In this document: piece after piece, positions 38,742 through 47,991 of the stretch
Numbering within the stretch: the stretch's first letter is position 1
Layout: each line of letters starts with the position of its first letter
Source of the DNA: Morchella semilibera
Taxonomy: Eukaryota; Ascomycota; Pezizomycetes; Pezizales; Morchellaceae
DNA length: 64,000 nt
Direction of reading: 5' to 3'
Assembly: GCA_009192285.1 (NCBI GenBank)
Contig: CM018607.1
Coordinates: forward strand, 1,053,736 to 1,117,735
Made by a program: the position numbers and the translations under genes
The notes under the pieces: model-generated
Database searches by the model: none
Told to the model about the DNA's origin: nothing
The model's input: only the letters and a program-made list of their open reading frames with translations

Positions 38742-39223
38742 TTAAGACTGTGGGACATTTATTACTTTGATTGCTTGTTGATTAGCACCAACAACATTTT
38801 TGATCTTGTCGCCGTTCTTGAAGAAGAAAAAAGTCGGCATGGCACGGACACCAAGCTCCGACGCGACCGAGGGTACTTCATCGACGTCAACCTTGTAGAA
38901 ATCGACGTCGGTGTATTCTTCACTATATGTAGCGATTGTCGGGGCAATCAATCTACAAGGGCCTAGCAAAAAAGAAGAATCAGTATTGTATACAAGTAAG
39001 GAATATCCACCAAGAGGAGGCAAGCACCCACCGCACCATGTGGCGTAACAGTCAATGACAACGAGCTTGTTGGACTTAAGAGCCTCTTCGAAAGCTTTGT
39101 GACTTAATGCATTCATCCAAATCAGTGTACAGAAAAGATGGAGTGAAATAAGAACATCCCACGCATGCAGAAATTATTTAAAGTGGCAGGAGTAAAAACT
39201 TACTTCTTAATTTCTTTAACCAT
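38742..39223 (-). CDS. Thioredoxin
   Basis: Exons 39223-39204, 39102-39032 and 38962-38742 on the minus strand give 103 residues, the standard length. Thioredoxin is a small disulfide reductase reduced by thioredoxin reductase, serving ribonucleotide reductase, peroxiredoxins and sulfate assimilation. Seen: the active site WCGPC with Cys30 and Cys33, whose first glycine codon is split by intron 2; KLVVIDCYATW before it; APTIATYSEEYTDVDFYKVDVDEV; and the cis-proline loop RAMPTFFFFKNG. There is no targeting sequence, so it is probably cytosolic or nuclear. The first exon codes only MVKEIK plus two bases. It is convergent with the OTU gene, with 236 bp between stop codons. Confidence 0.95.
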
Positions 39224-40070
39224 TTTGGCTGATGATGACTGAAAGAATCGTTGGGACTGAAGTGGGGCTGTTGATGCGGCGAATTGGCGGGGGAGCGGGG
39301 CTGAGGAGAAAACTAGAGGTTTTGGGATTCTGATGGATGAGAAGAGACGAAACAGATTTTGACGATTTGCTGGTGCTACTCTGATGGGATGGCGAGCGGG
39401 ACCACAAAGAAGAAATCGGTGGCTATTTATTGCGTGGAGGGTCGTTAGTAAAGGAGTGCGCGTCGTAGTTACTCCTTCATATGTAGCCTGTAGGGTGGGG
39501 TGGGATTTTTTTTTTCTTGGCCGGGTTTTACTTTACGAAAGGTTTACTTACAACTGCATTGAGAGAGATAGAAAGATCTCCTGTTTTGATTTTCGTACAA
39601 TCAGCACTTTGAGGTTTGAAGGACTCAGGCGGCCTAGACTGGCTCTCATAATATGTCAGCGATGACGCCATCAGCCTCGGCGACGTATCAATCGATACCG
39701 CCAAGCTTCCTGCCAGATCTTCTATGTACAGCACCCCGCTGTACATACATGTATGTATCATATCTCGGGGGGGCAGGGCCACTAACTAAACTATATTTAG
39801 TAAAATATGTTGAAGATCGAGATTTTGTGGTATCTACTCGTCCTCCATGACGCTTCCAAACACGACCAATATTTTTATACAAAAGGGGGACTTGGCAATT
39901 TTTGGTATATATGCATGCAATAGCAGTCATGGCATGTAGTAGTACTACTAGTACCTACAGTCCAATCGCCCTATAAGGGTATCTTTTATAAGCTAAAATG
40001 GCATTTGTAAACAAATTCTCCCTGTATATATGCCCTGTAAGGGTACGACTTCGCGCCACTTTTGTACCCT

Positions 40071-40230
40071 TATCCCTTAGTCTGTCAATGCTGACCCCCC
40101 TATAATAGAAGAATTAAATTTGTATGGAAGATCTATTATTTGATAAGGAGATAACGGGATCTGTTAGTAAAGCCACACAAAATTTGCTTCTTCTTGGGGG
40201 GTCAGCATTTTACTGACAGACTAAGGGATA
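40071..40230. mobile_element. MITE, TATCCCTTA family, copy 2 (best preserved)
   Basis: 160 bp with perfect outer ends: TATCCCTTAGTCTGTCA at the left and its inverse at the right, followed inward by (A)ATGCTGACCCCCC. The interior includes TTTGTATGGAAGATCTATTA and GATAACGGGATCTGTTAGTA, shared with copies 1 and 5. There is no open frame. Confidence 0.95.
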
Positions 40231-40659
40231 GGGCAGGGGTAAGTCTGTTGACAGTGATCTGAACTATTGCAACCACGGCCGGTGTCATTAACAGAGTTAA
40301 CTACCACTACACGCGTAGTACATTAGTACGTGCAGGCATGAATGTTGGTCCGTCTGCTCTAGCCCGGGTTCAAGGCTCAAATCTAAGCCGTCTAATTGGT
40401 TGCTTTGCGTCTTGCCACCACCTATTGCTCTATTCTTTTGCACTAAACTCGGGCTCTTATGAAATTTTGCGGTACATGCACAGCTAGACCCTAAGTACAT
40501 GTACGGCTGTAATAGACTTGAGTAAACGATGGAGCTCTAACTAGGTACACTGTTCCTATCTCTTTATTAGACACTGCTCTGCTACACCTGTTTCCTCACT
40601 CACACATGCCCAGAAAATGGCAAGGCGAGCTGAAATTCGCGTGAGTATGCACTCTACAG

Positions 40660-40793
40660 TCTTTCGCAGCTGAAGACGGATCCTAAATGCTGACCCCCCA
40701 GCAAAAGCAAAGTTGGTGGCGCTCGCTAGCAGATCTTGTTATCTGACCCCCTATTATGGGGGGGGTCAGCATTGGTCGACAGCTTAAAGGATA
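40660..40793. mobile_element. MITE, TATCCCTTA family, copy 3 (degraded left end)
   Basis: The right end reads as the inverse of TATCCTTTAAGCTGTCGAC and the inner AATGCTGACCCCCC boxes of both sides are clear. The left terminal bases are diverged, so the left limit is approximate. The interior is shorter than in copy 2. Confidence 0.75.
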
Positions 40794-41254
40794 GTTGAAT
40801 TAGCCGCCAGAATGAACCCTACTATTGGCCTGAAACTCCTGTTCGCCACTACAGAGACCACCGTCACCCCGTGAGCTACTGTATCGTGTTGCATGACGTT
40901 GCCTAGGGCAAACTTAACCATTCCTAATGCTACGAGTGATATTTCATGATCGCCATCGTTCATATAGTAGTACCAGTGTTGTTAATAATATACAACAATC
41001 CAACCATCAAATCCACTGGAAGAGGGAAACCCCACATTTAATCACGTACCTACCCACCTACATACAGCGATAGGAATGGTCTATGGAAAAGGCAGTTATA
41101 TGGTGCACAGATTTCCCTCCATACAATTTTGACACCTCCATTGATCATCCCCATCGCTGTAGATAGATATGCGGTTCGGTTTGAGCTACGCCTTGGGCGG
41201 GTCTCACTTTTCTGGGCCTGTGCACAAATCTTGTCGATCAAACGCTACCGAGAG

Positions 41255-41356
41255 TCATTGGGTATTGACAGACACTAGGTGTTGATGAGCAGGGGCTTTT
41301 TTGTCCAATAAGAGGAAGTAAAAATGGGCTTTGGTGTGATCCATCAACACCCAGTA
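41255..41356. mobile_element. Small inverted-repeat element, TGGGTATTGAC family, copy 1
   Basis: The left end TTGGGTATTGACAGACAC is matched at the right by the inverse of TGGGTGTTGATGGATCAC. The interior shares GGGCTTTTT and CCAATAAG with the neighbouring copy at 41365-41478. Confidence 0.75.
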
Positions 41357-41364
41357 CCGTCACT

Positions 41365-41478
41365 CACTGGGTATTGACGGACACTGGACCGTGTTGACAG
41401 ACAGGGCTTTTTGGTCAATAAGCGAAAATAAACTAGGCTTGGCTGTTTCTCTTTGGTGGGATCCGTCAATACCCAGTA
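41365..41478. mobile_element. Small inverted-repeat element, TGGGTATTGAC family, copy 2
   Basis: The left end CACTGGGTATTGACGGACAC is matched at the right by the inverse of TACTGGGTATTGACGGATCC. It lies in tandem with copy 1, only about 8 bp away, in the same orientation. Confidence 0.8.
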
Positions 41479-41545
41479 TCTATCATCACCCCGTACGCGT
41501 GAACGACAGTACCAGTCGTTAGAGACTTTGCGCAAAGCCTCTATT

Positions 41546-41633
41546 GGATGACTTCCCGTGGAAATTTAGTTTCCAGAATCTGAATCTAAACAGAGGGAAA
41601 ATCTAAGGTCTAAATTTCTACGGGAAGTCATCC
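41546..41633. mobile_element. 88-bp inverted-repeat element
   Basis: The left arm GGATGACTTCCCGTGGAAAT and the inverse of the right arm GGATGACTTCCCGTAGAAAT differ at one position; the arms are 23 bp. The loop is about 42 bp. Confidence 0.75.
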
Positions 41634-41880
41634 ATTACCCGTAGACGACGATACCATGGTTTGACTCTGCCGTATTCTCAAGTCACTTGGAAGAACCTGT
41701 TCAGCTTCTATTGTAAATATCTAATGTTTAGAGAGGTCAGGTAGGATCTTCATACAAGACTTTCGGGAACCAAACCGCGGGACCTCCAGCACAAGACCAA
41801 AGGAGGTTTCTTTAGGCCAGATTCCAAAAATCCCGAGATGTCTTCTAGGACTTAGGTAATTTAGAGTTATATCTCGTCAC

Positions 41881-42010
41881 TATACCTTAAGCTGTCGATG
41901 CTGAACCCTATTTCAATAGAGAATTTGTATGGAGATTCATTTATTTGGTAACAAAAGCCGCGAACCTTTGCTTTTTCTAGGTCAGCATTTTCCAGACAGT
42001 TTAAGGGATA
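41881..42010. mobile_element. MITE, TATCCCTTA family, copy 4 (diverged)
   Basis: Left end TATACCTTAAGCTGTCGATG, right end inverse of TATCCCTTAAACTGTCTGG. The inner GCTGACC box is reduced. The interior keeps GAATTTGTATGGAGAT and CCTTTGCTTTTTCT, shared with the other copies. It is about 130 bp. Confidence 0.85.
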
Positions 42011-42408
42011 ATAGCTAGAGCCAGAAGAGGGTCTATACGCACTCCTAGCACTATGAAGCAAAACAATGCAGCTCTTAGTGGATCGTGACAATTAAAGAAA
42101 CGTTCTCCATACCGCAAAAACCCGAAAGATTGGCTATCTCCGGCCTGGGATTACCTCCTTCATAATTGGTTGAAGGGCGTCTCTACTACGCCAGGTAATG
42201 CATCACAAATGGATCCCAAAATGAATTCTTCGTGCTAATTATGAATTGGCAAATGAATCCTAAATGCATCAAAAAATGCATCAACAAATGCATCCTAAAT
42301 GAATCAGCTAATGCATCCTAAATGCATCGGCATATGCATCCCAGTCCCATTGGACGATTTTCCAATCAGGAAAAGAATCAGTAAATGTATCAGAAATAAA
42401 AAAGCTAT

Positions 42409-42495
42409 TTTGTGTTGGGGTTCGAACTTGAGTGCTTCCAGTGAGAAATTGCATAATAATATGATAGCTCTTACCAAGCGAGTCTATAGCCATCC
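42409..42495 (-). other. tRNA-like (A box / B box) segment followed by a T run
   Basis: On the minus strand CTCGCTTGGTAAGAGC resembles a Pol III A box and AGTTCGAACCCC a B box about 45 bases later, and a run of six T lies shortly after (about 42398-42403). Short CTC/GAG pairing is possible, but no full cloverleaf forms, so this is not called a tRNA gene. It could be a SINE-like head or a tRNA fossil. Confidence 0.35.
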
Positions 42496-42506
42496 GACGA
42501 CCTTAC

Positions 42507-42565
42507 CGACGCCTTTCCTGACGCCTTTCCTGACGCCTTTCCTGACGCCTTTCCTGATGCCTTCC
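42507..42565 (+). repeat. 12-bp minisatellite (CCTGACGCCTTT)n
   Basis: Nearly five tandem units of CCTGACGCCTTT, the last with GATG for GACG. It lies inside the AATGCATC-rich segment, beside the tRNA-like stretch. Confidence 0.93.
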
Positions 42566-43280
42566 AGAAAATAGTATAAGTTGGCAAAGTTGTCATAAAA
42601 TGCATCATGCATACCGATCAGGAGAGCCCTCGGTCGGCAGGTAATGCATCAAGAGATGCATTACCATGCCCGGTCTTGTATGGGCAATTCGATAATGCAT
42701 CAAATGATGCATTTCCTGGCGTGGTAGATATATGCATAGCCAATTTTTTCGAGCAATGGCGGTATTCTCTACAAACTATTAAAGTGAATCAGGAATGAAT
42801 CATGCGAATTAATGGATTAAATATGACATGTGATAAGGCAAATAACTATGGGAAATGAATCAATAAATAAATCTTAAGTTCATTTTGCCACTTAAGTTTG
42901 CACTCTTTTTTTATCGAAATTTTCAAAAAAAGAACGAAAAGTGGATCTTGATGGAGTTGAACTCTCACTACCTTGAGTCTTTAGCCTAGATCTTATAATT
43001 TCCGTCAACACTTCAGATAATAATATTTAAGAGAAAGTAGTAAAAAGCTAGAATTAAATATTGGTCAATTGATAATGGGTCAGTAAATGAATCAAGTAAG
43101 GGAATCAAGTAAATGAATTCAAATTTTTGTTGCAATTAACGTCCCCCGAAAACGAATCAAGTGATTCGTTTTCAGAGCTGGTAGATTTCTATAAAGAGTA
43201 TCATCTGTTATTAGGAATTTCGTTTAATTTATTACTGAACTTGGGTGACATTAGTTATAACTATCCCCGTTTTAACCATA

Positions 43281-43605
43281 CAGTAGACTCTCGATATAAG
43301 GATATTTGATATAGTGATATTCTCGTTATAAGGATACAATTCACCGGTCCGCAGGTGCCATTTTGTTAGCATCCTCTCACTTCGTATAAGGATAATTCCC
43401 TATCCCTTAAGCTGTCAATGCTGCCCCCCCTATAATAGAGGGTGAGAATTCGTATGGGAGATCAAATATTTGATAAGAGAGATAATAAGATCTATTATCA
43501 ACTTTTGCTTTTTTCTGGGGGGGCAGCATTTACTGACAACCTAAGGGTTAATAAGGATATACATATTTTTAGTCTCGACCGTATCCTTATAACGAGAGTG
43601 TACTG
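43281..43605. mobile_element. Pogo-like MITE with TA target duplication, carrying a nested MITE
   Basis: Left end CAGTAGACTCTCGATATAAG and right end inverse of CAGTACACTCTCGTTATAAG, flanked on both sides by TA. CAGT ends plus TA duplication are typical of the pogo/Tigger branch of Tc1-mariner elements. Without the inner insertion at 43401-43550 it would be about 175 bp. It has no transposase. Confidence 0.85.
43401..43550. mobile_element. MITE, TATCCCTTA family, copy 5, inserted into a pogo-like MITE
   Basis: Left end TATCCCTTAAGCTGTCAATG, right end TACTGACAACCTAAGGGTTA. The inner box here is GCTGCCCCCCC. The interior is close to copy 2 (TATAATAGAG, GTATGGGAGATCAA, TTGATAAGAGAGATAATA). The neighbouring sequence on both sides belongs to the outer element. 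Confidence 0.9.
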
Positions 43606-43651
43606 TACTCCCAGAATCGAGTTCGTCTACAGCAAATCTAAAGTACCGCAG

Positions 43652-43783
43652 TAATTCGTCTCAGCGGACGGCTACACAGCCGCCGAAGCTGCCCCCTACA
43701 GCAAGATTAGAGGGGCGTTTGTAAAACAAATGACTAGAACAAGTAACTTTAACGTCAATATGAGTGTCCGCTGAGACGAATTA
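43652..43783. mobile_element. 132-bp inverted-repeat element
   Basis: The left end TAATTCGTCTCAGCGGAC and the inverse of the right end are identical over 18 bp. The interior is unrelated to the other elements. A second hairpin, CGGCTACACAGCCG, lies within. Confidence 0.85.
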
Positions 43784-44519
43784 ATGCGGTATTGCGGCCT
43801 ATGGCAGAACTCTTAAATATATGTATGCATCCTAGTTCTATTCTCGGGCAGTGCCATCCCCAGCTTGGCATATATGCCCAATGAATTGGCCTCTTGAGGG
43901 CCGGGGGTGAAACCACTACCACCAGACTATGTCCTGGAGGCACTAGACACTGGCAAAATCTCTCTCATGTTTTTGCTACAGAAAATGTCTGGGTAGCAGT
44001 CCGCCGCATTATTAGCCTCTAGAATAGTTAAAAACCCCATAAACTTCGCACATAATTGTTTTATTTCAGTTAATCATTTCCTTTATAGGTCATACTAATG
44101 CATGAGAGATTTCGCCATTGTCTGGTGCCTCTAGGACAAGGAATTTAGTGACGAATACTGGATTAAATAAGTAGGTATTGAGTGGAAAGCACTGTACTCT
44201 TAGCGGAATACCGCAGAGAACCTACCCCTCTTTTTGGTCGGTGGCCTATCAGTATCTGAACCTTTCTTCAATAAGCTTCGATGCACTTTACATACATGTA
44301 ATTACTATGCGTACGTACGGAAACCATACAAGTATATAGCTAGGCTTCTGTACTGAATCATCTGCTCGCCCTGCCAAAATTAGAAGCCGCTTTGGTGACT
44401 TAAGATATTTTACCACCAAGTGATACTTACATGTAATTTGGCGTCCCTATACTAACTCTGTTATTGGCCTCAAATCCTGACCACCATCAGACAGGATCCG
44501 CCTTCACTCCGTGTATCAA

Positions 44520-44571
44520 GGGTATGTGAGTAGAACGCGGCGATGTGTTGTTACGTTCTACTCACTTACCA
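44520..44571. repeat. Hairpin with GTGAGTAGAACG arms
   Basis: GTGAGTAGAACG and its inverse CGTTCTACTCAC are separated by about 16 bases. It could form a stable stem; the function is unknown. Confidence 0.7.
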
Positions 44572-45340
44572 TTGACACCGTAGTACATGTATATACATGT
44601 AATACATGTACTCTACATATTAGGATACCCCTTCTATGAAAAAAGATTTATGAGTTTGGGAACTGTTTATTGCTATTAATATATTACAAAATCTGTTGTA
44701 TCTAAGGCCCCAGACCTGAATACATGTAGTTGCAACTTTGGACATTGGCCAGTAAGATGACGTTCGTTTAAAAACGCTAAAGATTGATCGTGGGTCCCTT
44801 AGATCAAGTAGAAAGCCGGGTTTCAGGGGCCCGGGTACATGCATCTGTACTCTGAGTTTATACTTGCGTTTAAATGATAGAAGACTTCTGCCTTCATCGT
44901 ATATATATATTACCGGTACCGGCCTCGAAGCATCTGTTGGGATATACGCTTTGGCGGGGTGTCACCAAGCCTAGAAAAATTGTGGGGGGTATATATAGAG
45001 TTTCATTTGCCTGAAACTTCCCCTAGACATCTCACAATGGGCATCATAATCTACCAGTTATCTAAACGTGCTAAAAGGTCGCCAATTCGGATTAAATCTT
45101 TTAGTAGCCCTTGTCTATAGGCGAAAGCTATATGTAATTAGCACTCGTATTTCTATTTCTATTCTATTCTATTCTTGAAGCAAAAAACACAGGAAAGGAA
45201 AACAAAGGAAGACAATTATGTTGCACTGTATAGTCTATCATGCAGCCGTCTATCAATCTATGTCATCGAGTCCTCAAACCCTTTCCACTTAACTCCGCCC
45301 GTCCACCACCACCAAGCCCCCCATCGCTCCACAGGCAATC

Positions 45341-46744
45341 TTAATACCAAATACTTCTTGTCCTATGGTGTGGGATCATTTTCTCCCCGTTTCTCTCCAT
45401 TTCCTTGGCCGTATCATAAAGATAAAAATCAATAAGGATAGCATTGATATGGCTCCCTGTCTCGGGGTGTAACTTCTGTATCTGACGTCTGATCAACTCC
45501 ACACACCAAATACTAGTTCCTCGTAGTTGAATCTCCCAGGGGTGACCCGCATATAAGGGTTTTTTTGCCCTAATATGGGCCTCAAGAGGGGGTGAGTAGC
45601 GCAGACAGCCAAGCGCATGAAGGATTACGGGAACACGGTAATCAGCAAACATTGTGATCGTGTCAATATCCGTAAAATGACCGTAGGAAGTTTTGTTGAA
45701 GCAGGCCCAAATATCTGTAACTTATCAGCTATAGTAGGTCAATATATTGTATTTCGGTGAGCTATACCTGCTACCAGGATCTGTGCTCGTTTGTAAATAT
45801 TCACTAGACGCCCTTCAAATATATGCTTATCTTGGAAGCATAAAAACTCATCACCGAGAAGAATTACGAGGGCAGAGGCGGAACCATCCGCCTCCTTAAC
45901 ACAGTTGGCAAATCTCCCATTATATCTCTGCTAGGTCAGTATAGTACTTGTTGTTTGGATTGGAAGAGGTAGGATTACGTCACAGAGAACTTCACCGGCT
46001 TCTCGAAGACACTCTATTCGCTTTTGAAGTAGAGGAATTTGTTCTTCTGTGGCGGATCGAAAGACGTAGGCGAGAAGTTCGTCGGAGCAGATAGTATGGT
46101 CGGCCCAGAAGTAGGGACATGTTATGGGTATTCCTAAAATCACAGGTTTTTTTTTATATTAGCTAGAATCTTAAGATCATGTGGACAAGTGTTCATATCC
46201 TACAATAGATATGTACTCATAAAAAATGACTAGGAAAAATATGTGCAAGCTAAACGGAGAGAGCTAAAAGTTATCAAGGGGTAAATCGAGTTTTAAACTC
46301 TCCACAACAGAAAATTAGAGACAAACCTTCGTCTAAGGCTCTTCTTAATAAGGCGACTAGACTCCAATACCCAGTGTACATCTTCCCTCCATATTCGATT
46401 GAGAACCTTTCCTCATCCCCCAGCCCACTCCAGAAGCTAAAGTTCAGCACATCCATAGTGAAGATAAAGTTCAATGTCCCCTCATCTTTCTCAAGGGGGT
46501 GCAGTTCGTGTTCTGACCACGTCGAGGTTCCGTATGCCTTCTCTTGCATTGAACTATAGATTTTTTCCGCTGCTTGCATGACACCGGGGGGATCTAATGC
46601 AACGTCGATTGAGTTATCGAAAATAAAGTGGGCATCCTCGAGGACTTTTGTGTCAGGTTTAGCTTTTGTGTCCGATGCCGGATCGAAGCCCAAGGCTTTG
46701 CGCATGAAGGCAAGGAGTTCTTGGTCGATATCATCGCCACTCAT
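45341..46744 (-). CDS. QNG1: Queuosine 5'-phosphate N-glycosylase/hydrolase (queuosine salvage, DUF2419/QNG1 family)
   Basis: Exons 46744-46327, 46133-45979, 45930-45768 and 45714-45341 on the minus strand give 369 residues, the family's usual length. The enzyme frees queuine from queuosine 5'-phosphate so that eukaryotes, which cannot make queuine, can reuse it for tRNA. Seen: VLEDAHFIFDNSIDVALD; VLNFSFWSGLGDEERFSIEYGG followed by YTGYWSLVALLRRALDEG; ITCPYFWADHT; EIPLL-like EEQIPLLQKRIECLREAG; YNGRFANCVKEADGSA with NIYKRAQILVAD; MFADYRVPVILHALGCLRYS; LRGTSIWCVELIRR; and the closing NAILIDFYLYD plus HHRTRSIWY. Three introns with matching phases join these blocks exactly as in relatives. It is divergent to Uba2. 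Confidence 0.95.
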
Positions 46745-47991
46745 TGTTGAGGATCAAGGGCGTAATTCAAGTAGACGTTGTAGCCGAAATTATTGAAGTG
46801 AGGCTCCCTGTTGCTATCGATCACTCGTTTTTTAAGGAGAGGACAAAGGCAGGTACCAAGCGGCAATCTAAAGATCAACCTGACTTAGAACTTAACATGC
46901 GTGCCAAGCTCAAGGCTAATGCACCAACGATTTCAGTGGGGAAAAGAAACTACATACGGTCTTTCGTGGTCGTTTAACGAATACTACCACTCTATTGGCC
47001 CAAAGCCCCCTGTTCGTCAACTGGCACCCTCAAGTGACTGTGAGAGACTGTACACAATGGAAGATGAAGAGTAGAGTATGAGCCTCAGGACAACTATTGA
47101 TTAAGCCACCCATAGTTTGCTTACATGTAGTCAATTACCGTAGGCTCCCGCTTTTCCACCTCTACTTTGTACATGTAGAGTACATGTATGCATTAGAAGC
47201 CATTAGATCAACTTGAATACGGAAGGCACTCCCCGCAGAACGATATCAAGTGGGCTTCTCCGGCTTTCGGACACTCGTCACGTCTTATAGTGTACCAGGT
47301 GTTGAGGGTAAATGCGGAGAGAATCTTGCTGTGTTTATCTTATCAGATTCTTGGTATTTATGGTTCCCCTGTACTACAATACCGTAAAAGTCCGGCTCGT
47401 AGCGTAAGCCACACCATTTTTCTGTGGCTTATGCCGGAAATGAGGAGGTGCTTTGGTTGGTTGGTTGGAAAATTTGGCAGGGATTAATTAACAGGGTAGT
47501 TGACTAAGCACGACGCATCAAATCAGAGCTAAGAACCGACAGTAACTGAACATTGAACTGGGTAGATTGAGAATGTTCATGTAAAAATCTAGAGTCTACC
47601 ACTGTTCCCTATACTGTCGCTGTTCCCTTACTCTACCACTGTTCTCTCTACTCTGTCGCTGTTCCCCTAATTGAAAGGGTGGGAATAATATTATTGAATC
47701 AACTCGCGGTCGCGAGCTAGTCTCTAGGTGCGACTGTACCTACAGAGCCTCCTTGATCCTTGTCGCGCCGCGCTCCCTTGAGTTTGAGTCCTTGCTCAGT
47801 CGTTCACTCTTGATCTCACTCAACCAACAGAGCTCAAACTTTATCACTCTAAGCTCTCCTTTTCTAGCTGTGTGTGCTATCCTTTCCGGATTCATCTACG
47901 CCCTCCCCACATCGAACACCACAACATCATCGTTCATCAAGGAAGGGGTGGTGAAGGGATAGAAAAAACAGCCCCATCCATTTGGGTAGTT
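46745..47991. promoter_or_regulatory. Divergent promoter between queuosine-salvage and UBA2 genes
   Basis: A 1.2-kb region between outward-facing genes. It holds a copy of CCTGTTCGTCAACTGGC (47009-47025), ACATGTA palindromes near 47126-47187, a hairpin GCGTAAGCCAC...GTGGCTTATGC at 47403-47434, and a partly repeated CTGTTCCC/TGTCGC(T) stretch at about 47600-47670. The CT-rich sequence from 47750 on is probably the UBA2 leader. No gene was recognised. Confidence 0.45.

Larger units (their letters stand above)
42190..43150. repeat. AT-rich segment filled with AATGCATC / AATGAATC boxes
   Basis: Over about 960 bp the octamers AATGCATC and AATGAATC, and one-base variants, recur more than twenty times in both orientations. 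They are densest at 42254-42345, and include perfect hairpins such as GGTAATGCATC-aaga-GATGCATTACC at 42640-42665 and a similar one at 42693-42712. Copies thin out toward 43075-43120 (AATGAATC). Two segments inside resemble tRNA promoter boxes on the minus strand. I know no element family with this layout; it may be a non-autonomous transposon with sub-terminal repeats. It has no recognised coding content. Confidence 0.6.
39224..45340. other. 6.1-kb gene-free cluster of small mobile elements
   Basis: No conserved gene was recognised. It contains four copies of the TATCCCTTA MITE family, a nested element, several other inverted-repeat elements, an AATGCATC-rich segment (42190-43150) and many ACATGTA palindromes (for example 40498, 44290, 44430 and 44585-44612). 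Each element is listed separately. The first about 200 bases are the thioredoxin promoter. Confidence 0.6.

Noticed and set aside
42190-42345. CRISPR-like or satellite array of AATGCATC
   Set aside because: Unit spacing is irregular, orientation varies and the genome is eukaryotic; not a CRISPR array or a true tandem satellite.
42409-42495. Candidate tRNA gene on the minus strand
   Set aside because: A and B box-like words are present but the T-arm and acceptor do not pair into a cloverleaf; listed only as a tRNA-like segment.
39224-45340. Retroelement or full DNA transposon as source of the repeat cluster
   Set aside because: No reverse transcriptase, integrase or DDE transposase motif was seen in any frame, and no long direct terminal repeats were noticed; only small inverted-repeat elements are supported.
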